From: Burkholderiaceae bacterium
Lineage (GTDB): Bacteria > Pseudomonadota > Gammaproteobacteria > Burkholderiales > Burkholderiaceae
DNA length: 20,909 nucleotides
Reading direction: 5' to 3'
Assembly: GCA_017998575.1 (NCBI GenBank)
Contig: JAGOCV010000035.1
Span: forward strand, 1 to 20,909
This document shows positions 1 to 8,390 of the stretch, piece by piece (positions within the stretch are counted from its first letter, which is position 1; every line of letters starts with the position of its first letter). The notes under the pieces are model-generated. The model searched no databases. It was given only the letters and a program-made list of their open reading frames with translations, and had not been told where the DNA came from. Made by a program: the position numbers and the translations under genes.

Positions 1-1571
1 TTGTCCATCGGCACCAGTAAATCGATGACGGGCTCAATCCGCGACAGGTACGGCGCCAGTGCTTCACGAGCACGCGACATGTGCTCATCGAACTTGCTCA
101 ACTTTCTGAACTCGTAGCCCTCGCCGCTCTTGACCATGTCGAAGAAGCCTTGGGCTTTGGCCCATTTTTCGGCGTTCAGCATGTGCTGGAAGTCATTCGG
201 GCCAGCGGCATCCCTCATTGGATGGCGCCCAAGATCAACGCCCGAGATGGACTCGATCAGGTGCAAGACTTTTTGCTCTTTGACGTGCCCGAAAGTTCTT
301 TCCCGACTCTGTCGTTCATGCCGCGCATGGGCCAATGAAATGACGTTGGCGGAAAACTCAGCCGTAGTTGTTTGCGGTGTCGATTGCTGGACAACGTTTA
401 TCCGACGAGACGGGGTTAGCTGACCGCTGAAGGCTTGGTGAAGCAGAGAATTTTTGAGTTCGTCAAGGGCGGCGAGCTTCTTCTCGTAGGTTTTACGCAG
501 CTCCATCGTTTTCTCGGTAAGCGCGCTGAGCCGATCAACGACTTCACGCTGTTGTCCCAACGTCTCAGGAAGCGGAATGGAAATCGAATTAAGCGCCTTC
601 TGATTCAACTTCGGCTGTGCTGCGCCAGTGATGTAGCCGTCAAGCGGAATGCTCTCCAGAAAGAATTCAACAAACCGCTGCGTTTCCATGTGCTCGAATT
701 GGAGGATGTGAGCATGGTTATTGACCCAATACCGCCCCGACACTGAGAACGCAATCGGTGTCGATCTGGCAAGCAGATTCGCACCGTCTTCCGATATCAG
801 CAGTGCATTGCCATCAAAGATGTAGTCCGCTACATAGTCGACGATGCCCGATGCACCGTAGTACGGATATTCGCCAGCCTTTCGATCAGCCTTCGTGATT
901 GGGATGCGCTTGCTGTCCAGGTTCGTCGCAACACTGTCGAGCGTGCGCCCGGGCCACCTCATCCGAGCATCAGAAAAGATGCGCCTCGAATGACTTGAAA
1001 AGAGGTCGCCGATCCTCTGCAGACTCTTCTCGGCATTGGCCTTGTTGGTGGCGATGCCCTCGAAGGCTTCGTCGAGGATGGCGACGATGCGTTGCTGCTC
1101 GAAGATCGGTGGTAGAGGAATTCGGCTGTTCTCGACAAACTCTTTGGTGATCCGCTTGTGGCCCACCGCGCCAGTCATCGTACGAGATCCTTCTTCCCGG
1201 AAAACGGATCGCGCAAGAAAGTAGTAGAGAAATTCGGCGCTTAAACTGGCCGAGGGTCGCAATACGACATACTCGCTTGAACCAAATCCAATCCCGTTGG
1301 TCAAACCCCGTGCGATACCAACTTTTCCGTTCTCGAAGCATGGCGTGATCTTCGCCAGCAATACGTCGCCGTCCGAAAAGTAGGTATAGCTTCCGCTGAC
1401 TTCGTCGATCTGCCTGACACGTGACGGTTCGAGATACTTGATGTCAACACCAAGATCTTCCATCGGCACAAAAGAAACCTCTTCCTTATCACCTAGCCGT
1501 GCTCGTGCTTCAGACTTCGGTGGCTTAATTGTGCAAACCTCTGATAGAGGCTTCGCCTCCCAGATACTCAT
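1..1571 (-). CDS. hsdS: Type I restriction-modification specificity subunit HsdS (3' truncated by window edge)
   Basis: The frame stays open from an ATG at 1571 to the left edge (523 codons seen, no stop). HsdS is the DNA-recognition subunit of a type I R-M complex, acting with HsdM and HsdR. The layout is the usual two half-subunits: target recognition domain 1 (about residues 1-155), a conserved helix starting LPPIFEQQRIVAILDEAF (153-170), domain 2 (about 205-330, with YPYYGASGIVDYV near 235-247), and a second helix starting IPLPETLGQQREVVDRLSAL (332-351). Unusually, a further 125 residues or more follow (from about 400), including HVKEQKVLHLIESISGVDLG and DAAGPNDFQHML. I recall this winged-helix-like tail from a subset of HsdS proteins but cannot confirm it here. 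The ATG overlaps the hsdM stop as ATGA, so translation is coupled. Codons are more AT-rich than in most of hsdM, as expected of exchangeable specificity genes. Confidence 0.93.
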   Translation of the reverse strand, partial: MSIWEAKPLSEVCTIKPPKSEARARLGDKEEVSFVPMEDLGVDIKYLEPSRVRQIDEVSGSYTYFSDGDVLLAKITPCFENGKVGIARGLTNGIGFGSSEYVVLRPSASLSAEFLYYFLARSVFREEGSRTMTGAVGHKRITKEFVENSRIPLPPIFEQQRIVAILDEAFEGIATNKANAEKSLQRIGDLFSSHSRRIFSDARMRWPGRTLDSVATNLDSKRIPITKADRKAGEYPYYGASGIVDYVADYIFDGNALLISEDGANLLARSTPIAFSVSGRYWVNNHAHILQFEHMETQRFVEFFLESIPLDGYITGAAQPKLNQKALNSISIPLPETLGQQREVVDRLSALTEKTMELRKTYEKKLAALDELKNSLLHQAFSGQLTPSRRINVVQQSTPQTTTAEFSANVISLAHARHERQSRERTFGHVKEQKVLHLIESISGVDLGRHPMRDAAGPNDFQHMLNAEKWAKAQGFFDMVKSGEGYEFRKLSKFDEHMSRAREALAPYLSRIEPVIDLLVPMD

Positions 1572-3025
1572 GACACGAGCGCTCGGATAGAAACCAGAAC
1601 CTCAGCACTTTCTGCATCCAGCGCAGATATCTCATCAAGGATATCCTGCGGTGTTCGCGATATTGCGTCGTCACGATGTGCCGGGTTCTTGACGGACAGA
1701 TCCCAAGTTAGTGCATCGATCTCCGCAGCGTTTGTCGACCAACTCTTCGACGATGCAGCAAAAGATTTCTGTAGCTCCACGAAATCCACCAAATCCGCAT
1801 CATTCAGCGGATTCGTCTTCCCCATATTACGGCCTGGATCAAGCTGGTAATACCAGACCTTTTTTGTCGGCGCACCTTTCTCAAAGAACAGCACCACCGT
1901 CTTCACCCCTGCGCCCTGAAACGTACCACTCGGCATATCCAGCACCGTGTGCAGATTGCAGCTCTCCAGGAGCAGCTTCCGGATGCTCACGCTCGCGTTG
2001 TCGGTGTTGCTCAGGAACGTGTTCTTGATCACGATGGCCGCGCGGCCACCCGCCTTGAGGCTCTTGATGAAGTGCTGGAGGAACAGGAAGGCCGTCTCGC
2101 CCGTCTTGATCGGGAAGTTCTGCTGAACTTCCTTGCGCTCTTTGCCACCGAAGGGCGGATTGGCCAGCACGATGTCGTAGCGGTCCTTGTCCTGGATGTC
2201 GCTGATGTTCTCGGTCAGCGTGTTGGTGTGCACGATGTTGGGCGCCTCGATGCCGTGCAGGATCATGTTCATGATCGCGATCACGTAGGCCAGGCTCTTC
2301 TTTTCCTTGCCGTAGAAGGTGCGCGTCTGCAGCGCCTTGTGGTCGCTGGTGGTCAGGCCGGGTTGGCTGCTCAGGTAGTCGAAGGCTTCGCACAAAAAGC
2401 CGGCCGAGCCAACGGCACCGTCGTAGATGCGTTCGCCGATCTTCGGGGCTACCACTTGCACCATGGCGCGGATGAGCGGCCGGGGCGTGTAGTACTCACC
2501 GCCGTTGCGCCCGGCATTGCCCATGTTCTTGATCTTGGCTTCGTACAGATGGGATAGCTCATGCTTTTCCATCTGCGAGCCGAAGCGCAGGCTGTCGACG
2601 ATCTCGGCCACCTCGCGCAGGTTGTAGCCGCTCTGGATGCGGTTCTTGATCTCGCCGAAAATTTCGCCGATCTTGTATTCGATCGTGTTCGGCCCGCTGG
2701 CCTTGACCTTGAAGCCCTGCAGGTACGGGAAAAGCTTGTCGTTGACGAACTTGCGTAGGTCGTCGCCGGTCATGGCGTTGTTGTGATCCGGTTTGCCGTC
2801 GGCGGTCTTGGGTGCGGCCCAGCTTTCCCAGCGGTAGGGCGCGTCGAGGATGAAGCTGTACTTCTTGCCCTCCAGGGCGGCTTCGGTGGCCTTGTCCCGC
2901 TCCAGCGCGTCCAGGTACTTCAGGAACAGCAGCCACGAGCTTTGCTCGGTGTAGTCCAGCTCACTGGTGCAGCCTGCGTCCTTGTGCAGGATGTCGTCGA
3001 TGTTTTTGAAGGCCTGCTCGAACAT
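1568..3025 (-). CDS. hsdM: Type I restriction-modification DNA methyltransferase subunit HsdM
   Basis: This 485-residue protein is the N6-adenine methyltransferase subunit of a type I R-M system. It has the N-terminal helical HsdM domain (from MFEQAFKNIDDILHKDAG), the YYTPRPLIRAMV stretch (179-190), the SAM-binding motif I variant YDGAVGSAGFL (201-211), and the catalytic motif IV NPPF (289-292) for adenine methylation. I chose the ATG at 3025 because the family begins at this residue, GAGAGA and GGA lie just upstream, and the 65 extra codons of the longer open frame (to 3220) are Arg/Pro-rich and cross a 13-bp inverted repeat. The gene overlaps hsdS by 4 nt. Upstream it is divergent from the GntR gene. 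hsdR is presumably beyond the left edge. The last 110 or so codons are more AT-rich than the rest, suggesting a recombination boundary near 1900. Confidence 0.95.
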   Translation of the reverse strand: MFEQAFKNIDDILHKDAGCTSELDYTEQSSWLLFLKYLDALERDKATEAALEGKKYSFILDAPYRWESWAAPKTADGKPDHNNAMTGDDLRKFVNDKLFPYLQGFKVKASGPNTIEYKIGEIFGEIKNRIQSGYNLREVAEIVDSLRFGSQMEKHELSHLYEAKIKNMGNAGRNGGEYYTPRPLIRAMVQVVAPKIGERIYDGAVGSAGFLCEAFDYLSSQPGLTTSDHKALQTRTFYGKEKKSLAYVIAIMNMILHGIEAPNIVHTNTLTENISDIQDKDRYDIVLANPPFGGKERKEVQQNFPIKTGETAFLFLQHFIKSLKAGGRAAIVIKNTFLSNTDNASVSIRKLLLESCNLHTVLDMPSGTFQGAGVKTVVLFFEKGAPTKKVWYYQLDPGRNMGKTNPLNDADLVDFVELQKSFAASSKSWSTNAAEIDALTWDLSVKNPAHRDDAISRTPQDILDEISALDAESAEVLVSIRALVS

Positions 3026-3052
3026 TTCCGGGTCTCTCTCAGTCAGCCTGTG

Positions 3053-3058
3053 AATATA
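3053..3058 (-). promoter_or_regulatory. Candidate -10 element for hsdMS (TATATT)
   Basis: The minus strand reads TGGGTATATTC here, a near-consensus -10 about 27 nt before the hsdM ATG at 3025. I see no good -35 at 16-18 bp. It is the most promoter-like sequence in the hsdM leader, but the call rests on one hexamer. Confidence 0.4.
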
Positions 3059-3129
3059 CCCACGGCAGCGCCCGGGCCGCCGGTCCGTCGGGATTGACAC
3101 CACCCGCGCTTCATTGCGGTGTCTTCCGG

Positions 3130-3163
3130 TGCGCCGCACCGGCGCCTGCACCGGTGCGGCGCA
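3130..3163. repeat. Perfect 13-bp inverted repeat between hsdM and the GntR gene
   Basis: TGCGCCGCACCGG (3130-3142) is followed, after an 8-nt loop, by its exact reverse complement (3151-3163). It would form a very stable GC hairpin in either strand and lies in the 217-nt space between two divergent genes. No T-run follows on either side, so it is not an ordinary intrinsic terminator. It could be a regulatory cruciform or operator, or a dispersed intergenic repeat; the sequence does not decide. Confidence 0.8.
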
Positions 3164-3242
3164 GCCACCCACCGGCTGGCGAACCAAGCGGGTGCACCAA
3201 TCTTGCATACCAGTTGGCACGTCTGTTGCTCATCAGAGCGCC

Positions 3243-4046
3243 ATGGCGATCTCGTCCACCGACATCAGCGACCGCATCATCGAAGCGGTGATGGCCCAGA
3301 AGCTGCCGCCCGGCACCCGGCTGGGCGAGCAGCAACTGGCGCTGCTGTTCGACTGCAGCCGCACCATCGTGCGCGAGGCGCTCACACGGCTGGCCGCGCG
3401 CGGCATCGTCACCGTGAGCGCGCGGCGCGGCTGGTATCTCATCGAGCCGTCGCAGGACGAGGCGCGCGAGGCGTTCGAAGCGCGCCGCGTGATCGAGCTG
3501 GGGCTCATCCGCGGCATGAAACGGCTCGACAAGCCCGCGTTGAAGGCGCTGAAGTCACACCTGGCGCGCGAGAAGGCCGCCGTGGCCGGCACCGACGTGG
3601 GCGCGCGCAGCTTCCTGCTCGGTGACTTCCATGTGTGCCTGGCCGAATGCCTGGGCAACAGCCTGCTGGCCGACACGCTGCGCGACTTCACCGCGCGCAC
3701 CACGCTGATCGCGATGCTCTACCAGTCGTCGCACGATGCCGCGCAGTCGTGCGCGGACCATGTGCGCATCGTCGCCGCGCTCGAAGCCGGTGACCTGGCC
3801 GGGGCCGAGGCGCTGATGGCCGAACACATCGGCACGGTGCAGGGGCACCTGCGCCTGCCCGCCACCACCGATCCGCTCGATCTGCTGCGCGGCGCGCTGG
3901 AGCCGGTGGACAAGGCACCGGCCCGTGCGCCCGGCGCGGCACGCGAGTTGCATTCCCCGTCCCCATCCCGCCGCACGGCGCGCAAAGGCCTGGCCTCTGC
4001 GGGTCCGGGCGACGACTCTTCCACCTACCTAGGAGCCTTGCTATGA
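3243..4046 (+). CDS. GntR-family regulator, FadR/FCD subfamily
   Basis: This 267-residue protein has an N-terminal winged helix (about residues 5-68: LGEQQLALLFDCSRTIVREAL, then ARGIVTVSARRGWYLIEP) and a C-terminal FCD ligand-binding domain (about 75-205). Asp128, His130, His173 and His195 fit the metal-binding set of this domain. FCD regulators usually sense small organic acids or amino-acid-derived ligands. The stop overlaps the start of the transporter binding protein (ATGA at 4043-4046), so it is the first gene of the importer operon and probably its local regulator. The ATG at 3243 starts directly before the winged helix; an in-frame extension from 3114 would cross the inverted repeat and is rejected. 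Odd: a Pro/Ala/Arg/Ser-rich tail from about residue 222 extends past the usual domain end through the leader of the next gene. The ligand is unknown. Confidence 0.9.
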   Translation: MAISSTDISDRIIEAVMAQKLPPGTRLGEQQLALLFDCSRTIVREALTRLAARGIVTVSARRGWYLIEPSQDEAREAFEARRVIELGLIRGMKRLDKPALKALKSHLAREKAAVAGTDVGARSFLLGDFHVCLAECLGNSLLADTLRDFTARTTLIAMLYQSSHDAAQSCADHVRIVAALEAGDLAGAEALMAEHIGTVQGHLRLPATTDPLDLLRGALEPVDKAPARAPGAARELHSPSPSRRTARKGLASAGPGDDSSTYLGALL

Positions 4047-4846
4047 CGATGACCTCCCGCTGCCGCCTCACCGCCACCCTCGCCGCCTGCCTGCTGCTGG
4101 GCGGCACCGCCGTCGCCCACGCCCAGGCCGCGCTGGACAACATCATGAAGTCGAAGACGATCCGCATCGGCGTGCCGACGGACTACCCGCCTTACGGCTT
4201 CGTCGGCATCGACCTCAAGCCGCAGGGCCTGGACGTCGCCATGGCCGAGCTGATCGCCGAGAAGATGGGCGTGAAGCTGCAGGCCGTGCCGGTGATCAGC
4301 GCCAACCGCATCCCCTACGTGCAGACAAAGCAGGTCGATCTGGTGATCTCCACGCTGGGCAAGAACGCCGAGCGCCTGAAGGTGATCGACTTCACGCACG
4401 CCTATGCCCCATTCTTCCAGGGCGTGTACGGGCCCAAGAGCATGAGCATCAAGAGCTTCGCCGACCTGGGCGGCAAGACCATCGCCGTCGCCAAGGGCGC
4501 GATGGAAGAGCAGGAGCTGGTCAAGGTCGGCCCGCCCACCATGGACTTCAAGCGCTACGAAGACCAGGCCGCCACCACCGCCGCTTTCGTGGCCGGGCAG
4601 GCCCAGTTGCTGGCCACCAGCGTGTCCAACGCCGGCCTGATGGCGCAGAAGAACCCGCAACTGGGTGCCGAGTTCAAGCTGCTGATCAAGGACAGCCCCA
4701 ACTTCATCGGCGTGGCCAAGGGCGAGGACGCGCTGCGCAGCAAGGTCAACGAGATCATCCTGGCCGCCCGCAAGGACGGCACGATCGACAAGATGTCGCA
4801 GAAGTGGCTCGGCCGTCCGGCGGGCGAGCTGCCGCTGACGGAGTAA
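4043..4846 (+). CDS. Amino-acid ABC transporter periplasmic substrate-binding protein (SBP_bac_3 family)
   Basis: This 267-residue protein has a Sec signal peptide (LTATLAACLLLGG core, likely cleavage after AHA near residue 27) followed by a family 3 solute-binding domain. Typical stretches are RIGVPTDYPPYGF, GLDVAMAELIAEKMGV, VDLVISTLGKNAER and IDFTHAYAPF; Arg111 is placed to bind the ligand carboxylate. It delivers a polar amino acid or related compound to the permease pair downstream. AGGAG at 4031-4035 sits 7 nt before the ATG, inside the 3' end of the GntR gene, so the two are coupled. A stem-loop follows the stop. Specificity cannot be read from sequence alone; opines or amino-acid derivatives are possible because no catabolic gene is adjacent. 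Confidence 0.93.
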   Translation: MTMTSRCRLTATLAACLLLGGTAVAHAQAALDNIMKSKTIRIGVPTDYPPYGFVGIDLKPQGLDVAMAELIAEKMGVKLQAVPVISANRIPYVQTKQVDLVISTLGKNAERLKVIDFTHAYAPFFQGVYGPKSMSIKSFADLGGKTIAVAKGAMEEQELVKVGPPTMDFKRYEDQAATTAAFVAGQAQLLATSVSNAGLMAQKNPQLGAEFKLLIKDSPNFIGVAKGEDALRSKVNEIILAARKDGTIDKMSQKWLGRPAGELPLTE

Positions 4847-4858
4847 GTCCAACGCCGG

Positions 4859-4895
4859 GCATCGGCATCGGGCGCCTTGCGCCCGGCACCGATGC
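4859..4895 (+). other. Intercistronic stem-loop after the binding-protein gene
   Basis: GCATCGG (4859-4865) pairs with CCGATGC (4889-4895), and CGGGCGC (4869-4875) pairs with GCGCCCG (4879-4885), around a CTT loop with one 3x3 internal loop. No T-run follows. In binding-protein-dependent transporter operons such hairpins typically protect the upstream message from 3' exonucleases, giving more binding protein than permease; that role is inferred here. Confidence 0.7.
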
Positions 4896-4916
4896 GTGCG
4901 GGATCGCAAGGGTCAC

Positions 4917-4925
4917 GAGGGAGGA
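4917..4925 (+). promoter_or_regulatory. Strong ribosome binding site that fixes a TTG start
   Basis: GAGGGAGGA ends 5 nt before TTG at 4931. An upstream in-frame ATG (4877) has no ribosome binding site, falls in the stem-loop and would add a charged extension, so the TTG is preferred. Confidence 0.75.
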
Positions 4926-4930
4926 CAGGT

Positions 4931-5593
4931 TTGGGCATCGAACTCGATTTCGGCGCAGTGCTGGGCGAATGGCCCTTCCTGCTGCGCGGCGTGCTGTGGA
5001 CGCTGGGCCTGACGGCCATCTCCATGGCGCTGGGGCTGGCCGTGGGCATCGCGTGCGCCTGGTCGCGCGTGAGCGGCCCGCTGTGGCTGCGCGCCATCGT
5101 GGGCGCCTATGTGGAGCTGATCCGCAACACGCCGTTCATCGTGCAGCTGTTCTTCATCTTCTTCGGCCTGCCGTCGCTGGGCGTGAAGCTCAGCCCCGAG
5201 ATGGCGTCGATCATCGCGATGGTGCTCAACCTGGGTGCGTATGCCACCGAGATCATCCGCGCCGGCATCGAGGCCACGCCGCGTGGCCAGATCGAGGCCG
5301 CGCAAAGCCTCGCGCTCGGCCGCGTGCAGGTGTTCACCCGCGTGGTGCTGCCGCCCTCGCTCAAGCGCGTGTGGCCGGCCATGGTGAGCCAGATCATCAT
5401 CGTGATGCTGGGCTCGGCCGTGTGCGGCCAGATCTCCACCGAGGAGCTGAGCTACTCGGCCAACGTGATCCAGGCGCGCAACTTCCGCACCTTCGAGGCC
5501 TACATCGTCGCCACCGCCATCTACCTGCTGCTGGCCATCGGCCTGCGCCGGCTGCTGCAGTGGGCCGGCCCGCGTTTCGTCTTCGGCAAGTGA
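4931..5593 (+). CDS. Amino-acid ABC transporter permease, first subunit (HisM/GlnP type)
   Basis: This 220-residue inner-membrane protein has about five hydrophobic segments and the EAA loop of polar amino-acid permeases (EIIRAGIEATPRGQIEAAQS then LALGRVQVFTRVVLPPSL), which docks on the ATPase. The start is TTG at 4931, chosen for its Shine-Dalgarno; translation from there begins MGIELDFGAVLGEWPFLL. It pairs with the permease beginning 12 nt after its stop to form the heterodimeric channel. AAGGAG for the next gene overlaps the end of this one, so the genes are tightly linked. Confidence 0.92.
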   Translation: MGIELDFGAVLGEWPFLLRGVLWTLGLTAISMALGLAVGIACAWSRVSGPLWLRAIVGAYVELIRNTPFIVQLFFIFFGLPSLGVKLSPEMASIIAMVLNLGAYATEIIRAGIEATPRGQIEAAQSLALGRVQVFTRVVLPPSLKRVWPAMVSQIIIVMLGSAVCGQISTEELSYSANVIQARNFRTFEAYIVATAIYLLLAIGLRRLLQWAGPRFVFGK

Positions 5594-5605
5594 AGGAGCC
5601 ACGCC

Positions 5606-6242
5606 ATGGTTGATTTCACTTTCTGGGACATCTTCCGCAACCTGATCCTGGCCGCGCGCTGGACGGTGGTGCTGTCGCTGATCGCCTTCGTGGGCGGCGG
5701 CCTGGTGGGCGCGGCATTGCTCATTGCACGCCTGTCGCGCAAGCCCTCGGCCGACCGGCTGATCGGTGGCTACGTGCAGCTGTTCCAGGGCACGCCGCTG
5801 CTGATGCAGCTGTTCCTGTCGTACTTCGGGCTCGGGCTGCTGGGCATCAAGGTGTCGGTGTGGGTGTCGGTATCGCTCGCCCTCACGCTCTACACCAGCG
5901 CCTTCCTCACCGAGATCTGGCGCGGCTGCGTGGCGGCCATCCCCAAGGGCCAGTGGGAGGCCGCGCAGAGCCTGGCACTGTCGTTCGGCGAACAGCTGCG
6001 CCACGTGGTGCTGCCGCAGGCCGTGCGCATCGCCATCCCGCCCACCGTGGGCTTCCTGGTGCAGGTGATCAAGGGCACGGCGCTCGCGTCGGTGGTGGGC
6101 TTCGTCGAGCTCACGCGCGCCGGCAACATGATCTCCAACGTCACCTACCAGCCGTTCACCGTGTTCGCCTGCGTGGCGCTGATGTACTTCGCGCTGTGCT
6201 ATCCCATCAGCCTCTACGCCAGGTTCCTCGAGAGGAAAGTCA

Positions 6243-6259
<17 letters not shown>
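5606..6259 (+). CDS. Amino-acid ABC transporter permease, second subunit
   Basis: This 217-residue membrane protein is homologous to its neighbour and has the same EAA loop (EIWRGCVAAIPKGQWEAAQS then LALSFGEQLRHVVLPQAV). It forms the other half of the translocation channel. AAGGAG at 5593-5598 lies 7 nt before the ATG. Its 3' end overlaps the ATPase gene by 17 nt in another frame, so the two are translationally coupled. Confidence 0.93.
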
Positions 6260-7052
<793 letters not shown>

Positions 7053-7350
7053 CGGGAGCCTGCGAGGACGGCGGGTTGACTTGTGATTCTTCCTTGGCTG
7101 CTTCGTCCTCTAACTGCTCTGTCAAGCCCTTTGCGACTGTTGGCACTTGAGGCAATGCCGCATTGGCCTGGTTCACGTCGCCCCCCTCTTCTTCATCCGC
7201 CGGCTCGATCTGGCGTTTACCGACCTTCGGATCCCCCTGCGCCCCATCGGTCCGGCTCACGCCCCCTGACGCTGCCGACTGATCTGTCGCGGGATTCTTC
7301 TGCGACTCGCCCGCATCGTGCGGCGCCACCGCATGCGTCTCCAGCGGCTT

Positions 7351-7668
7351 CAGCCCCAGCGCGTGCCTGACCTCGGGATCACGCAGCAGCCTGGCGAAGT
7401 CTTTCGCATTCTCTTCAGCGCTGACGCCGTCCTGCCCCCGCAGCATCATTGCGCGGCCGTCCACGCACGCATGAACGTCGTGCCGGCCCCCATCCTCCTT
7501 GACGAAGCCGAACTGCCAGCCTTGCACGTCGGCAAAGGCCGGATGCTGCTTTAGCAAGTTCTCGCGCAGCTGGTGCTGGTGCTGTTGGGCCGCCTCCGAG
7601 CGGTCGGCGCCAAGCCTGCCGAACGCATCCAGAATCTGATCGCTGCTCAAGTTCTTGAATGATTCGGA
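7351..7668 (-). repeat. Second copy of the duplicated protein module (residues 206-311)
   Basis: This part encodes SEAAQQHQHQLRENLLKQHP, WQFGFV, HDVHACVDGRAMML and ENAKDFARLLRDPEVRHAL, aligning in order with the first copy. Similarity is clear in protein but diverged in DNA, so the duplication is old. Confidence 0.75.
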
Positions 7669-7761
7669 GATGCCACCGCCCCGCGTCGCCCCGGTGAGAA
7701 CGGGATGGCTTGAAGAAGTCCTGCCCGCCGCTCCAGCCACCGGCTGGGGCGGCGGCGGCAG

Positions 7762-8079
7762 CAGCATTTCGCGCAGCGAGGGATCAATCAGCAGCTGCGC
7801 GAAATTCCGCGCGTTCCCCGCACCGTCGAGATGGCGATTGCCCACGAGCATGAGATCCTGCCCAGCGATTCGAACGTGGACGTTGTTCGTCAGGGGATCC
7901 ACGTAGCCAAACTCCAAGTCCAACGAACCGAACTCAGGATGCTGGGCGACGAAGTCCTCGCGCATGTCCTGACGGAGTCGGACGTCTTCGGATAAATTGC
8001 TCGCTGCAAGCGCCGACAGGCGATCGGCTATGCCTTCGGCAGTGGCGTTTTTCAGGTCTGAAAGAAAGCGCCTCAGCAT
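7762..8079 (-). repeat. First copy of the duplicated protein module (residues 69-174)
   Basis: This part encodes SEDVRLRQDMREDFVAQHP, LEFGYV, NNVHVRIAGQDLML and GNARNFAQLLIDPSLREML. The predicted pattern is helix, beta hairpin, helix, the same as in the second copy. Confidence 0.75.
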
Positions 8080-8312
8080 CGTTTCAGGCCTCGCCCCAGG
8101 AGGGGGCGCTTCAAATATCGGTGGATCTTGTTGCCAATGTGTCGTCGCTCGCACGTCCGACGCCCATGCAGCGGTGCTGACCGGCGGCGGTGTATCCGGC
8201 CCAGGCTCGCTGGGGTGCTTAGTCCATTGGGGACGCAGGTTGATGACAGGCGTGGGATTTCCGACCGTGGTGAAGTTGGCCATCGCAAGTAACGTTGAAA
8301 GTTGAAAGTCCC

Positions 8313-8318
8313 ATCGTG
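8313..8318 (-). promoter_or_regulatory. -10 element (CACGAT) of the HrpX-type promoter
   Basis: CACGAT on the minus strand fits YANNRT and begins exactly 30 nt after the PIP box, within the 30-32 nt spacing known for functional HrpX promoters of Xanthomonas and relatives. It puts the RNA start some 20-25 nt before the ATG at 8283. Confidence 0.75.
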
Positions 8319-8348
8319 CGCATCTGCACTGCGGCCAGGCGATGGCAT

Positions 8349-8373
8349 GCGAAACCGCCAACGGTCACGCGAA
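8349..8373 (-). promoter_or_regulatory. PIP box / hrpII box (TTCGC-N15-TTCGC)
   Basis: The minus strand has TTCGC (8373-8369), 15 nt, then TTCGC (8353-8349), a full match to the plant-inducible-promoter box bound by the AraC-family activators HrpX (Xanthomonas, Acidovorax) and HrpB (Ralstonia, hrpII box TTCG-N16-TTCG). It is oriented towards the effector candidate. It also ends 17 nt before the start codon of the divergent phosphodiesterase gene and covers the place of that gene's -35. Confidence 0.85.
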
Positions 8374-8378
8374 GCTTG

Positions 8379-8384
8379 CACAAT
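8379..8384 (+). promoter_or_regulatory. -10-like CACAAT 6 nt before an ATG
   Basis: CACAAT is followed by 6 nt and the ATG at 8391, with no Shine-Dalgarno between. Transcription from it would start at or next to the ATG, giving a leaderless message. The 13-mer CAATCCGGCCATG recurs exactly at the 9430 start. Confidence 0.45.
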
Positions 8385-8390
8385 CCGGCC

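Noticed and set aside
435..746. Plus-strand open frames of about 100 codons in the left 1.5 kb
   Set aside because: They lie antisense to hsdS, which is open for 523 codons and has clear family motifs.
3026..3220. Extended hsdM start giving 65 more residues
   Set aside because: The extension is Arg/Pro-rich, crosses the perfect inverted repeat and the candidate -10, and precedes the normal HsdM N-terminus.
3197..3220. GTGCACCAA...TTGGCAC dyad as the GntR operator
   Set aside because: The arms match only with a one-base slip and the centre differs from usual FCD-type operators, so it was too weak to list.
4859..4895. Intrinsic terminator after the binding-protein gene
   Set aside because: No T-run follows and the permease genes obviously belong to the same operon.
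8284..8361. Longer start (8361) for the effector candidate
   Set aside because: It lies inside the PIP box, upstream of the predicted RNA start, so it would not be on the transcript.
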